DNA of 64,000 nt from Actinernus sp. WN-2022 (Eukaryota > Cnidaria > Anthozoa > Actiniaria > Actinernidae). The stretch spans positions 1,054,001 to 1,118,000 of the forward strand of contig JAOWCC010000442.1 of NCBI GenBank assembly GCA_030867875.1, given 5' to 3'. The notes beneath the pieces were generated by a model that was not told the origin of the DNA, did not search any database, and saw nothing but the letters and a program-made list of their open reading frames with translations. The position numbers were made by a program, and so were the translations under genes. Below are positions 30,466 through 41,375 of this stretch, one piece after another. The number at the start of each line of letters is the position of its first letter. Position 1 is the first letter of the stretch.

Positions 30466-30925
30466 TTTTATTGGCTGTGAGAATGTTTTGTAATTATCAA
30501 CCAACCAATTTCTAAACTAAAACCAAACATTGTTTTGGTCCGTCACGCAATCAATTTTCATTTTAGCGAGCGTTACTCTTCTCTTCCTAAATATGGGCGT
30601 ACTGGCTTATGTGCTCGATGCACAGTCAGCGGAGCGGTTTAGTTGCTCCCGCGATTGGCTCTAATTACTTTGGTTTTAGTTTTATCATACGTCCGTTCGT
30701 GATTGGCTCATTGCGGTTTAGTTGCTCCCGTGATTGGTTCTAATTACTTTCAGTTTTACGATACTTAATCGACAACCGCTCTATCTTGTATTTGCCACGT
30801 AACGCTGAAATGGCGTAAACTGGACTATTTAAAAAGAAATTCTGCTCGTCTTGCAAAATAATTGTTTATTGAACTGAAGCTTTTTTGCCACAGACTGCAC
30901 GAAGATATTTCCGTTCACGGTAAGT
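30466..30925 (+). promoter_or_regulatory. Possible promoter and first exon (CCAAT-rich)
   Basis: Several inverted CCAAT boxes (attggc/attggt) lie at ~30469, 30653, 30703 and 30733. Two of them sit in a ~75-bp direct duplication containing 'gcggtttagttgctcccg'. 'ctatttaaaaag' at ~30825 could serve as a TATA-like box. A strong donor, cacg|GTAAGT, at ~30919 could end a 5' exon. No downstream exon is identified in the next kb, where the large duplication begins. The call is an inference from motifs only. Confidence 0.3.
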
Positions 30926-31028
30926 GCAGCCAAAAATGTAAAACATTTCATCATAAGTGTTTATATTATTCAATCCTTAAAATCTTTGATTATTGCTCTT
31001 CGTGCTTCAAGGGTAGTCGTTTCGCCTT

Positions 31029-32090
31029 ATCATCATGTATATTATACTTCTAATACTGTTTTGCTATATCTTTAATAAAAGGAATTGTGCAAATCTTTCA
31101 AATTGTGGTATTTCTTCTGTGGTTTGTTTGTGCGGTGGGGTTTGGTGGGATATTTACAAAATCCGGATTTGGAATCTAAAATAATAACATATTTTTTTTG
31201 GCCGGCATTTTGGGGGAATATCAAAAATGGATAATGAATCCGAGAAATCCATGATAAACAAGAGGCTGGCATTGCCAACCGAACTCGGGCCAATAGATAT
31301 CGTTAGGTTGCTTTACCGAAATGTTGTGGAAAATAAAACTGAAAAGTTTTCTACTACGTGATTAGGGACCTTCAGCAACCACGACGGCATAAACAATAGC
31401 CTTAATTACAAAATACAATAAATGCACGTGAAAATGCACGCAGTTATCTACATTTTGACCGTTCTCTCAAAAAAGCACAACGTGAAAACAAATTTTACGT
31501 TCAAAGGAGAACGCGAACGTAAGAAAGTAAATCACCGTTTATCATTCGGCCTGGAAAATATGGTTATAAACGGCATCTGAAGGCAACTAAAGGAAATAGT
31601 AAATTCTAAATTTCGGGAGAAAACACTTCTACGTTCCGTCGTCACATCCGTCGTCGTCCTGTTAATCTCCCTATTGTAATAACAGACCTAATTGGGTTCC
31701 CTGTGGCCAAAGTTAAGCCATGCCTCGTGCTGTTGCCATTTCGTTTTGGTTCTTCTTTTTTTTGGCCGATTTCTGTTTTTCTGATCGCGTGTAACCAACA
31801 CCTTTAAAAAGGGAATTGGGAGTCCTCAATTTTATTAAGTTAAAATAACTAAAATCAATCCCTGGTCTTGCGAGGGATCGATCACCAGGCTAGTTCGCAA
31901 TAAACAGGATAAATTAGAATGCACAAAAATTATGAGTGCTGCTGACATAATAACTAAGCGAACACATTTCTCACTCCTGTCGTAGCTTTGTATACAATAT
32001 CGAAGCTCTTTCGACCATGGAAACTATAAACCATTTCAAAATCTGGGCACTGATCGCGCTTCTGAATCGGAGCAATATAAGGCTAGCAAG
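31029..32090. other. Non-coding left part of copy A
   Basis: No gene was recognised. The position corresponding to 31364-31372 (cgtgattag) is the target site used by the 1302-bp insertion in copy B and is empty here. Confidence 0.5.
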
Positions 32091-32095
32091 TTATC

Positions 32096-32748
32096 GGCGA
32101 ATGTAAACAAATCCAACTATATTATATTTGATCTGGCGATAGAAATAAACAATGTTAGGATTGACAAGGTTAATGAGGTCGTATTCCTGGGTGTGATCTT
32201 GGACGAAAATATGGCTTGGAAGTTTCACATTTCCCATCTTGCCAGTAAAATATCAAAATCAATAGGAATTATACACAAATCAAGTTTTTGCCTTTCCAAG
32301 CAAGCATTACGCACTTTATACTATTCCTTAGTTTATCCATATCTTCAATACTGTATCACGGTCTGGGGCTCTACCTATCCATCCAACCTTAATCGTATTG
32401 TTCTGCTTCAAAAACGCGTAGTGCGAGTTATTAATAATGAGGCATTGATGCGCATACTAACCCTATATTTACTTATTCAATTTAGGAAAGTTCATGTTCC
32501 TGTTCAAAATTAATTTATTACCTAGAAGTTTTGAAAAATCTTTTCTACGAATTTATCAAGTTCACAGTTATAATACTAGACATTCTAAACTTTTTTATGT
32601 TCCTTTATGTAGAACCAAAATTAGACAGTTTTCTGTTTATTATCAGGGTCCAGCATTTTTTAACTCGCTGAACGCAGACATTCGTGATGCCATGACCGTT
32701 TCCTCGTTTCAATCCAAGCTGAAAAAATATCTCTGCTCCCGTCTTTGA
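32096..32748 (+). pseudogene. LINE reverse transcriptase C-terminal part, copy A
   Basis: The frame reads NKSNYIIFDLAIEINNVRID, then VVFLGVILDENMAWKFHISH, KISKSIGIIHKSSFCLSKQA and YPYLQYCITVWGS. The block FLGV-x-LDE-x-x-W-x-x-H followed by Y-x-S-x-x-xPYL-x-YC-x-x-VWG is the standard thumb and C-terminal region of CR1/L2-like LINE reverse transcriptases. At ~32500 the frame shifts and continues as MFLFKINLLPRSFEKSF, then HSYNTRHSKLFYVPLCRTK and GPAFFNSLNADIRDA, ending at 32748. A deletion around 32460-32480 joins the parts. The catalytic palm and endonuclease are absent, so it is inactive. Confidence 0.75.
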
Positions 32749-33098
32749 AATCGCTTATTATTTATTCATTAATTTCTTCAAATACGTGTTATCTCAATAC
32801 TGATATAAACTGCTATCTTAGTGTGTTTTCTCCATTCTGTTATTCTTGTTTTCGCGCCACTCTCACTTTGTTTTATATTTTTTTGTTGGCCCAAAAAAAA
32901 TTTTTTTAATATGTAGTGGAGCGAGATCAGTTGATGTGTCGTGGTCGGAACATTTAGAAAAACAATCGAGAAGTTTAGCGGCAGCTGTTTTATGTCTTGT
33001 GTTGTATGTGTTTTAACTTATTGTAACCGCGCAACCGAACGTTAAGCCCAACGGCTTGGGATCCCTGTGGTGACGTCATTATTTCCCGCCAAAATCTA

Positions 33099-33365
33099 GT
33101 GAGCATGACATTGTTTGTGGTCAGCGGCACGTACGTCGTAGATGGTGCTTCTATTAAAAATGGACAAGAAAATGGAAAGAAAACCCACAAACAGAGTTTA
33201 TTGGAGTGTTTTAGAGCTGATAAATACGTTACTAAAGGTCTGTATGGAATGATTCTCCACTGGATTGGATTGAAAGGTGCTAGATGTGATTTACCAGCGA
33301 GTCGATCGACTCACTCCAAACAAACATGCTACATACCTGGGGATGTACCAAATGTATACTACTGA
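33099..33365 (+). CDS. Hypothetical ORF, duplicated (copy A)
   Basis: An 88-codon frame starts MSMTLFVVSGTYVVDGASIK and contains KNGQENGKKTHKQSLLECFR and GMILHWIGLKGARCDL. It is preserved in copy B (58306-58572) with two residue changes, but the duplication is recent, so this says little about coding. No domain was recognised and no splice or promoter context is seen. Confidence 0.2.
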   Translation: MSMTLFVVSGTYVVDGASIKNGQENGKKTHKQSLLECFRADKYVTKGLYGMILHWIGLKGARCDLPASRSTHSKQTCYIPGDVPNVYY

Positions 33366-34100
33366 CTTATGATTATTGGAAAACGTGCCGAAATACCCGG
33401 TGAAAAGGCAAAATGGAGACAATAACACGGGGAATAACAACACCTAACACTACATGGATGCCCTTGATACCACTTGAGATCATGGAAAGAACAGTACCTT
33501 CACATAATGAGTGCGTGTGAACTGGAAGGAGGAAATTGACATCAAAATGGCTAATGTAATAAACACAGCAAAGACTTGGTACTATACTATATCATATGTA
33601 CACAGGGACAGGACATTATTTATTATGTAAGCTGACGTGTGAAAGAACAAAGCTGCTTCTAAACCGGTAAGATATGTTTTCCAATGTACTTATTGCTGAG
33701 TGTTATATATGTACCTAGAAAGCCACTAATTAAGGCTTGGACTACTCTATAAACTCGGAGTACATGCAGCTCGCTACTCGAGACCTCCTCGATCTACCTA
33801 TCACATTATACATGGTTTCCCGAACTAGGAAACTCCCAGATGTATAAACACTACACTGAGGAATAGATGTTTCTTGCCTTTTCGTTCATGAAGGGGAGGA
33901 AATGTTTAGGTAAACTTTACAAATACAATGTAACGTACAATAACAACCAGAATAATAACCATAATAAGGAAAGTTCCTTCACATAATGAGTGTGAAATGG
34001 CTAATAAACACAAGAAAGACTTGGTACTATAATATACTAAATATATATAATGACAGGACATGATTTATTGGGTTTACTTCGGTGTAAGGACCTGACTTGC
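33366..34100. other. AT-rich DNA with inner partial duplication
   Basis: Two blocks share 'catggaaagaacagtaccttcacataatgagtg'-type and 'aaatggctaat..aataaacacagcaaagacttggtactat' motifs (about 33480-33605 and 33965-34070). No gene was seen. Confidence 0.4.
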
Positions 34101-34104
34101 TGGA

Positions 34105-35060
34105 GACTGCATGCCATCGCACACTCTGTGAATTGTTGTATTACCGATTATAGTGTATTGAATACTATAATACTATTATAATTTATGTACCTACTCATCA
34201 TTAGTTGATATAAATACCTGAAAAAAACAATTGCTACCAAGCAGTTCACTCATGGTCTAGTGGTTAGGGCATGCCATTGCACACTCTGTGAGTTGTTGTA
34301 TTACCAATTACAGTGTATTGAATACTATAATACTATTATAATTTATGCACCTACTCATCATTAGTTGATATAAATACCTGAAAAAACAATTGCTACCAAG
34401 CAGTTCACTCATGGTCTAGTGGTTAGGGCATGCCATTGCACACTCTGTGAGTTGTTGTATTACCAATTACAGTGTATTGAATACTATAATACTATTATAA
34501 TTTATGCACCTACTCATCATTGGTTATATAAATAGGTTAAAAAACAATTGCTACCAAGCAGTTCACTCATGGTCTAGTGGTTAGGGCATGCCATTGCACA
34601 CTCTGTGAGTTGTTGTATTACCAATTATAGTGTATTGAATACTATAATACTATTATAATTTATGCACCTACTCATCATTAGTTGATATAAATACCTGAAA
34701 AAACAATTGCTACCAAGCAGTTCACTCATGGTCTAGTGGTTAGGGCATGCCATTGCACACTCTGTGAGTTGTTGTATTACCGATTATAGTGTATTGAATA
34801 CTATAATTTACTATTATAATTTATGTACCTACCGGTACTCATCATTAGTTGATATAAATACCTGAAAAAAACAATTGCTACCAAGCAGTTCACTCATGGT
34901 CTAGTGGTTAGAGCATGCCATTGCACACTCTGTGAGTTGTTGTATTACCAATTACAGTGTATTGAATACTATAATACTATTATAATTTATGCACCTACTC
35001 ATCATTGGTTATATAAATATGTGAAAAAACTATTGCTACCAAGCAAATTCACTTGTGGTG
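34105..35060 (+). repeat. ~159-bp tandem array with tRNA-like A box, copy A
   Basis: Units recur every 158-168 bp (34236, 34395, 34553, 34712, 34880, 35038). Five carry 'tggtctagtggttaggg', a near-consensus pol III A box as in tRNA 5' halves (D-arm). A conserved 'gcatgccattgcacactctg' and an AT-rich tail (aatactataatactatta) follow. The first unit lacks the A box and the last grades into the tRNA-like sequence at 35040-35135. It probably arose by tandem amplification of a SINE head. Confidence 0.85.
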
Positions 35061-35135
35061 CAGCAGTTAGGGTTTGAGTAGCTGGGTTATATGTCAGCCA
35101 TTGTAATCTTATTTTGCTGGGTTTGATTCTTACCC
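35040..35135 (+). mobile_element. tRNA-derived SINE-like head with A and B boxes, copy A
   Basis: 'tggtgcagcagttag' (35055-35069) resembles an A box and 'gggtttgattct' (35119-35130) a B box, ~65 bp apart. Upstream it joins the ~159-bp array, suggesting the array derives from this class of element. Confidence 0.45.
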
Positions 35136-35682
35136 TCAGTACAGTGTAATTTTTTTTCAAGTAGAGGCTGCCCAATTCCATGTAAAATTTATAAGTGCTG
35201 CTTCAGGTGCTCGGGAAATATTCTAAGTAGCAAATTATTCATAGTTAACAAAGGGAGTTTTATGACGCAGTTTGTGTGGTTCTCACATTGAGGTACATTT
35301 GTAATAACACCAAATTATTATATATGTAAACATGTGTTAGGAAAGAGCAAAGCTGCTTCTAAACTGGTAAGATATGTTGTGTTATTGCTGAGGAAAAGAT
35401 GTTTCATGGCTATTCGTTTCATCAATGATTTTGTATCAGTTTGAGCGACTGTGAATTAATGTGCAATTACTCTGGCTGCCTGTACATGTACATATAGCAG
35501 AATCTATATTATTTTGTATGTGAATTTAAATTGATGAATAGCATTCAAAATGAAAGCTAGGAGAGAGTTTGTTTGGGCATGTACATTAATTGTAGCTGTG
35601 AATTTGACTCATTTTATGTGTATATATTAAAGGTAAGATAATGGCTCGGTAGTTGTAGAATATCCCCTCCATTCAAAAGACC
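35136..35682. other. Non-coding, duplicated DNA
   Basis: Nothing beyond AT-rich sequence was recognised. It matches copy B at ~60190-60740 with small indels. Confidence 0.4.
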
Positions 35683-35825
35683 ACTTGAATGGCTGTGTGC
35701 AAAAAGGGCATTAAGTGATTATTGATCACATTCTAAATTCTCCTTTAGAAAACAAATAAATCGAAGGAGAATATAGAATGTGATCAAGAGTCACTTATGC
35801 CCTTGTTGCACACAGCCCTTCACAG
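35683..35825. mobile_element. Palindromic MITE, copy A
   Basis: 'ggctgtgtgcaaaaagggca' pairs with 'tgcccttgttgcacacagcc', and 'gatcacattctaaattctcc' with 'ggagaatatagaatgtgatc'. It is present at ~60742-60890 in copy B. Confidence 0.8.
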
Positions 35826-35854
35826 TCTTGAAAACTGTGCTAAATTCTCCATTT

Positions 35855-36037
35855 TATTACCGTTTTCATTGAAGTGCGACCTTGAAAGTTGACTGTCAAT
35901 CAGATGCGGAGCCTAGTCTCATACAAATCTTTACCACCTGGACTTAATTAAATTGTGATTGACGTTGGCTAAATGCAATTTTCCAAACGAGACTTGAAAC
36001 TTTCAGGGTCACACTTCAATGAAAATGGTAATAGTTC
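35855..36037. mobile_element. Second palindromic MITE, copy A
   Basis: 'attaccgttttcattgaagtg' at the left pairs with 'cacttcaatgaaaatggtaat' at the right. Inner 'gaccttgaaagtt' pairs with 'aactttcagggtc'. It is copied at ~60920-61100. Confidence 0.8.
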
Positions 36038-36680
36038 AGGTGTAGTTAGACTTGTTCTATGAATGATTTGGGGTTGAAAGTGGGTAGCTTTTATTGTGGG
36101 GATTTAATGAACAATTGGAAGTACTGTGTGCTATAGGAGAGTTTGAACTCGGTTTGAATTGAATTTGTTGGTAAAACTTGGCATTTTGTTGAGTTATCCA
36201 CCCTTTCTACTTTTTATGAAGGGGATGAAATGTTTCATAGGTAAACTTTACAAATACAATGCAACATACTGTACGATAACCAGGATAACAACCAGAAACA
36301 CTGCACCAATAACAAACAGAATAACCAGAAACATGCACATACAAGATGTCCAACTGCATGTAATTATCAAGCTACATGTACATTGTATCTAAATTTAGTA
36401 TGAGATGAATCCCAACAATCTATTCTTTACAAGCAACCACCCTAAATGTCTATCAAAGGTGGTCACTTAAGAGAGGGGGTCGCAATTACAAGATGTCCAA
36501 CTGTATATCAAGCTATCTGAAGTATGAGATCAAACCCAAAAATATATTCTTTATAACCAATCACCCTTATGTAGATACATGTACGGTCTTTGGAAAGTTT
36601 TTCTGAGTTTTCTTCTTGATGGGAAATCAAATATAATTCCTGTTGTTGTGTTCACCACATACCCTTGAGACTCCACATGT
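36038..36680. other. Non-coding duplicated DNA
   Basis: An ORF at 36159-36392 (MNLLVKLGILLSYPPFLLFM) is identical in both copies but has no recognisable domain and ends in low-complexity Thr/Ile/Asn. It was not called as a gene. Confidence 0.35.
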
Positions 36681-36689
36681 CACATACAG

Positions 36690-37690
36690 TAGTTCTAGCA
36701 GGGTTGTATTGCTACATGTCATTTGTATTCCTTAGTCCGGTTGGTCCCCTTAGTTCTAGCAGGGTTGTATCACTGTATGCTAGTCATAGTCCTTAGTCTG
36801 GTTAAGCCCCTTACATGTAGTTCTAGCAGGGTTGTATCACTGTATGATAGTCATAGTCCTTAGTCTGGTTAAGCCCCTTAGTTCTAGCAGGGTTGTATCA
36901 CTGTATGCTAGTCATAGTCCTTAGTCTGGTTAAGCCCCTTAGTTCTAGCAGGGTTGTATCACTGTATGCTAGTCATAGTCCTTAGTTCTAGCAGGGTTGT
37001 ATCACTGTATGCTAGTCATAGTCCTTAGTCTGGTTGAAAGCCCCTTAGTTCTAGCAGGGTTGTATCACTGTATGCTAGTCACAGTCCTTAGTCTGGTTAA
37101 GCCCCTTAGTTCTAGCAGGGTTGTATCACTGTATGCTGGTCATAGTCCTTAGTCTGGTTAAGCCCATGCCATTAGTTCTAGCAGGGTTGTATCACTGTAT
37201 GCTAGTCATAGTCCTTAGTCTGGTTAAGCCCCTTAGTTCTAGCATGGTTGTATCACTGTATGCTAGTCATATTCCTTAGTCTGGTTAAGTCCCTTAGTTC
37301 TAGCAGAGTTGTATCACTGTATTCTATAGTCATAGTCCTTGGCTGGGTTGTATCGCTGCATGGTGATCATAGTCCTTAGTCCGGTTAGTACATGTACCCT
37401 TAGTTCTGGCTGGGTCGTATCGCTGCATGCTGGTCATAGTCCTTAGTCCAGTTAGTACCCTTAGTTCTGGCTGGGTTAATTGTATTGCTGCATGCTGGTC
37501 ATAGTCCGTTTAGTACATGTACCCTTAGTTCTGGCTGGGTTGTATCGCTGCATGCTGGTCATAGTCCTTAGTCCAGTTAGTACCCTTAGTTCTGGCTGGG
37601 TTAATTGTATTGCTGCATGCTGGTCATAGTCCGTTTAGTACATGTACCCTTAGTTCTGGCTGGGTTGTATTGCTGCATGCTGCATGGTCA
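36690..37690 (+). repeat. 61-bp tandem array, copy A (~16 units)
   Basis: Units contain 'ttagttctagcagggttgta', 'tcactgtatgctagtcatag' and 'tccttagtctggttaagccc'. The right third uses a diverged subtype (ttctggctgggttgtatcgc / tgcatgctggtcatag). Confidence 0.92.
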
Positions 37691-38504
37691 TAATCCTTAG
37701 CTAGTCGGGCATACATGTATATCCAGGGGTAAAATAAGCAGAAAAGTAAAGAAAGGGGGTCCTAAAACAGGCTCCGGATAAGAAAGGAACAGTTGAATGA
37801 CAAGGAGTCTTAACAGATGTTAATTTTCTATTCTTCTTTCTCATAATTTCATTCAATAGAAGACCATTGAAATAATGCACTTTCATTAGCTATTAATTTT
37901 TGAAGTTTAAATTTATTTTTGATCAAACTAACTATGGTTTGATTTTGGAGAAATTTGTATGTGGGGATCGATCGAATGTTATCAAATTTGTGATTCAAAA
38001 ACTTGTTTTCTTTACGTTTTCACAGAAAAATAGTATGTACAGATATGCTGATTGTGCCAGGTCTATTGTTCTTGGGGTACAGTTCATGCACATGCCACTA
38101 CTTAAAAGAAAACATGTTCTTTTTGACACTAAATCACTCCATATATAGAAGTGTGGCATCTGAATCAATTGACCGAGTTAGCTTGTACATTATTTTGTTG
38201 TTCCAATTCAGAACATGTGACAGCTCTCCAGAGCTTTCCAGTGCTTTGTTTCCCATGAATAATATTAATGAAATTTATACATTAATTTCCTCTAGGGATA
38301 TAAAAAAAACAAGAAGACATTACTCAAGGGAAAAGTCAGGTGACCTGAATTGGGACAACAAATGTACAAGCTAGCTAAATTGGTCAATTGGGTTCAACAT
38401 GTCTGTATTAGCTAGGTGCAGCAGATGAATTAGGTTTGGCACAATGCTGCATTGTGGGACTCTGGAGCGGTTGACTCAATTATGCCACTTTTTTCATGTG
38501 ACAA
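37691..38504. other. Right part of copy A, non-coding
   Basis: ORFs at 37900-38148 and 38003-38374 overlap in different frames and are kept in copy B only because of recent duplication. No domain was recognised. Confidence 0.3.
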
Positions 38505-38856
38505 ACTTAATGCATATTAAATTATGCCATCTTGAAATTTAATGTATGTGCAATCTAGACCCAGATTCCCTAATTGCTACAATCAGTTCAACAAATTAAG
38601 TTCAACATCTGAATCAACCAGTCGCTTTGACATCAAACGTATTAAGTTTGGTGCACAAAGAGTTCACCATCTGAAATGCACATAAGACTACGTTAACCAG
38701 AGAAGTCTTAGGCCTGGTTTAGTGAATGAAATAGCAAAAAGAATAACAAACAAATTAAGATAATGAATTTAAAGTAAATTAAGTAACTATAATTTATTTC
38801 TAAAAACCTGTTTAGTATTTTTTTCTTCAGTCAAATCACTACATTTTAAACCTCTC
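38505..38856. other. Unassigned DNA
   Basis: Whether it belongs to the duplication cannot be told because copy B leaves the window. Nothing else was recognised. Confidence 0.3.
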
Positions 38857-39521
38857 TTAAGGTATGGCAAAAGGTTCACGAGGTCACTTGGGGAAAAAAA
38901 TCGTATAGCGTCAATATTTACGCTACAAAGACATACTATATATCAATTTAAAGCTCAAAGATTGAAGAATAAATATGAATGTTTAAATTTACTATTTTAA
39001 AAAATCTCTCAATGATGTATTTTTTTATTTAAAAAGCGACCTCTCACACTATCGTAACTTCAAATCCGGAAATGTTTAATGAATGACAACTAAATTCTTT
39101 GTTTTCGAATCTCGGGTAAATTGTCCCAAAAAGTGTGTCAGCGATTTTTCATACGTTGCGTATTACAAGAATTATCCGTAGGTAAAGTTGGAGTAAGTTT
39201 TTTCATGCTAGCAAAACGCAAACTACATAATAATTACGAAATGAAGCAAAATTTTGCAAAACGCTGGCACACTTTTGCAGAAATTGTGGTTTTTTGGCTC
39301 TCGCGAAAATTTGGATTTAATCGAACAAAACGTTCTCGAGTTTTGATACGCCAAAGTTGTATTTTTTGCATTAAAACACACACGGAGAAACAAGGGATTT
39401 TAGTTTTCTGACCATTTCACGGTTGAGTAAAAAGCCCCGCCTCCAAAGATAATCTTATTATATTCAGCCAATTGAAATACAGTATTAGGCTGACAGGCGG
39501 GACAGGCGGAGTTGTGAATGA

Positions 39522-40006
39522 TCTGCTGTGACAGCTTTCGCGGTAATCTTCAAGGAGGTTCATTTTACACTCGAGACTGGTCACAGAGGTCGTAAAGCTC
39601 GTGGGAAAAACACAAGGTCAAATAAATATGAAGGCCAACCGCAAGTTACTGTAAATGATGCTATTATCAAAGCCATCATGCTAAAGGAGATAAACAGTTC
39701 TGGGTAAGTCGAACACAAGTTATATTCATTCAAACGGCACAACTTCTTGCTAAACATCATAAACAAACCGCAGGCTTCATATTGCATATTATTTTTATAC
39801 TCTGGAGCGGTAAAGATCATGCTGAATCTACCTTCTCTTGACTGCCTTATAATTGATAAACATATCTGACTCCTTTTCTAGGTATCAGGGCGATCACTTC
39901 GCAGAGAATTTGGTTGCAAGCATAGAAAACCGTAAAAGCCGGCAAACAGCAGCTTGATCTAATGCCCGACTCAATTACAGTCAAGGAATTCGAAGTTCGC
40001 GGGTGA
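39522..40006 (+). pseudogene. Spliced C-terminal transposon-protein fragment
   Basis: Exon 1 (open from 39522 to 39703) reads AVIFKEVHFTLETGHRGRKA, then RGKNTRSNKYEGQPQVTVND and AIIKAIMLKEINSSG. It ends at a consensus donor gg|GTAAGT. Exon 2 begins after tccttttctag at 39882 and continues in phase: YQGDHFAENLVASIENRKSR QTAA. One extra T at ~39953 then breaks the frame. The shifted frame gives DLMPDSITVKEFEVRG and a stop at 40004-40006. The 178-bp intron, good splice sites and sensible reading across the junction argue for a once-real gene. The family was not recognised beyond its setting in a TTAA element. No start codon is visible. Confidence 0.55.
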
Positions 40007-40016
40007 ACTTCATTAC

Positions 40017-40236
40017 TGCTAGTCCGAAGCTTCCTAGAAGTGATGCTTTTTGGCCCGGGCTCATTCGTTTCAGTCAACAGATCTTCTTCGCTTGGCCATT
40101 GTTTTTGTTTGAACCACGAGCCTTTATCGCTCGACGCCAAACTTGCCTTCTTAGTCGGCCTAAATTTACCTGTTTTCAACTTCTTCTTTTTCTTCGAAGA
40201 TACCCAAGAATAGCCTCTATTAAGTTTCGACGACAT
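40017..40236 (-). pseudogene. N-terminal exon fragment on opposite strand
   Basis: ATG at 40236 opens MSSKLNRGYSWVSSKKKKKL, then KTGKFRPTKKASLASSDKGS, KQWPSEEDLLTETNEPGPKS and SRKLRTS. A possible donor GTAATG follows at 40016. It has a very basic start and an acidic middle. It lies just inside the right inverted end, where a transposase gene would begin, but nothing leftwards on this strand continues it. An inversion or deletion within the element is the simplest explanation for the convergent arrangement. Confidence 0.45.
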
Positions 40237-40708
40237 AATTTTAGATAGAATGCAATTCAAGAAAAACAAACGAAAACGAAGCGTAGCGTACTATAAAGAC
40301 TATTGTTGTTTTAGTTTGTTCGCGTGCCGCTGTCACGTAGATGTCAGCGTCTGTCAATCATGTTTCGCGCGTCATTTTTCGCGGGAAATTAAAACATGGT
40401 TTTTCGGGGCGTTAAAAAGGAATTTTAGTTTGGATTTTTTTGCTATAATACAGCTAAGACCTAAAGCATTTTAAATATGCGAAAACAATTTTTTTGGGAA
40501 GTTTTGCCTGTGAACCTTTTGCCATACCTTAAGCGACAACCTGCTTTTGAGAATAATGGTAGAGTCGCGACCTACGAGAAGTTCCTCAGTCTGTAGTCAA
40601 CACTTGTATTTGTTTTATGCTAATCAACAAACACTTCAGAAAGGATTTCCTATCAACACCTTACTAAATTGTTAGTCTGTAATCTGGCTGGACACAAGAA
40701 CAGGGCCT

Positions 40709-40977
40709 GGTTGTTCAAAGCAAGGGTAGCTTTATACCTAGGATATCACTAAATCTGTAAGTGTAATCAACAACAAGAAGTTTTTTCATACATACCAAAA
40801 AAAAGAGAAAATACATTTATACTGCTAGGAAAAGAAAATTCGGTATAAAGGGTAATTGGATTGCCTAGAAATAAGTTAAAAGGTAATCTGAAATCTGCAC
40901 AGTTTAACTTTGGGTTAGTGATTTAACCCCTGGGTAGTGCTTACATTACCCTTGCTTTGAACAACCAAGTTCAGGTG
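40709..40977. mobile_element. Palindromic MITE, GGTTGTTC family, copy 3, split by a LINE tail
   Basis: The ends are ggttgttcaaagcaagg and cttgctttgaacaacc. The middle (~40770-40885) is a foreign minus-strand fragment beginning caacaacaagaag, like the 3' tail at 4903. It is flanked by gtaatc on both sides as a likely target duplication. Confidence 0.7.
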
Positions 40978-40984
40978 GATAAGG

Positions 40985-41375
40985 AATGGGCCGGCAAAAA
41001 AAATCTGACTTCATTTATTTAAAGGCGCTTCTTGTACAAGATCGATAGTGTTATAGCAAAACCTGTTTGTGAAATGTCTGTTCCACCTCCAATAGGCCCT
41101 TTGCAGCTATTACAGTCATGTGCTGATATAATACTTCATTAACGAATGAATTGAGCTCATGATCCCCATGGGAAGGCGTTGCCATGAATACTAGAGTCCT
41201 CGAGCAGGCTATCTTTAAAAACGCAGTTTTAGAAAGATCAGCAATTGATTGGAGGTGGAAAATAGCATTTGCAAACAGGCATTACCGATCTCGTACAAGG
41301 CCTTTAAATAAATGAAGTCAGTTATTTTTTGCTCTCCAGTACAACCACGTTATTTGTTAGCTGCAAAGGGCCTAT
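40985..41375. mobile_element. Palindromic element
   Basis: 'gacttcatttatttaaagg' pairs with 'cctttaaataaatgaagtc'. 'cacctccaataggccctttgcagct' pairs in two parts with 'gattggaggtg' and 'agctgcaaagggcctat'. The interior is not coding. Confidence 0.65.

Larger units (their letters stand above)
31029..38504 (+). repeat. Segmental duplication, copy A
   Basis: It matches 54929-64000 in direct orientation at about 98% by eye, starting at 'tatcatcatgtatattatac'. Array lengths and one 1302-bp insertion differ. Because copy B runs to the window end, the right border is unknown; copy A continues identically at least to 38504. The flanks differ to the left of 31029/54929. It contains a LINE RT tail, a tRNA-like array, MITEs and a 61-bp array. 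Confidence 0.9.
38861..40528. mobile_element. TTAA-flanked DNA transposon (GGTATGGCAAAAGGTTCAC ends)
   Basis: The 1668-bp element has terminal inverted repeats GGTATGGCAAAAGGTTCAC and complement, each flanked by TTAA (38857-38860 and 40529-40532). TTAA duplications are the hallmark of the piggyBac and Kolobok superfamilies; the GG start fits piggyBac poorly, so Kolobok-like is the better guess. It contains coding pieces on both strands that meet tail-to-tail near 40010. Confidence 0.8.

Noticed and set aside
34236..35060. Tandem functional tRNA genes
   Set aside because: Only an A-box-like D-arm is conserved; anticodon arm, T arm and acceptor pairing are missing within each unit.
33099..38374. 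ORFs shared by both segmental duplicates (33099, 36159, 37900, 38003)
   Set aside because: Conservation is explained by recent duplication; differences fall at all codon positions and no domains or splice contexts are seen. Only 33099/58306 is listed, at low confidence.
40003..40248. Plus-strand ORF opposite the MSSKLN exon
   Set aside because: It is the complement of the better-supported minus-strand exon, and the plus-strand gene ends at 40006.
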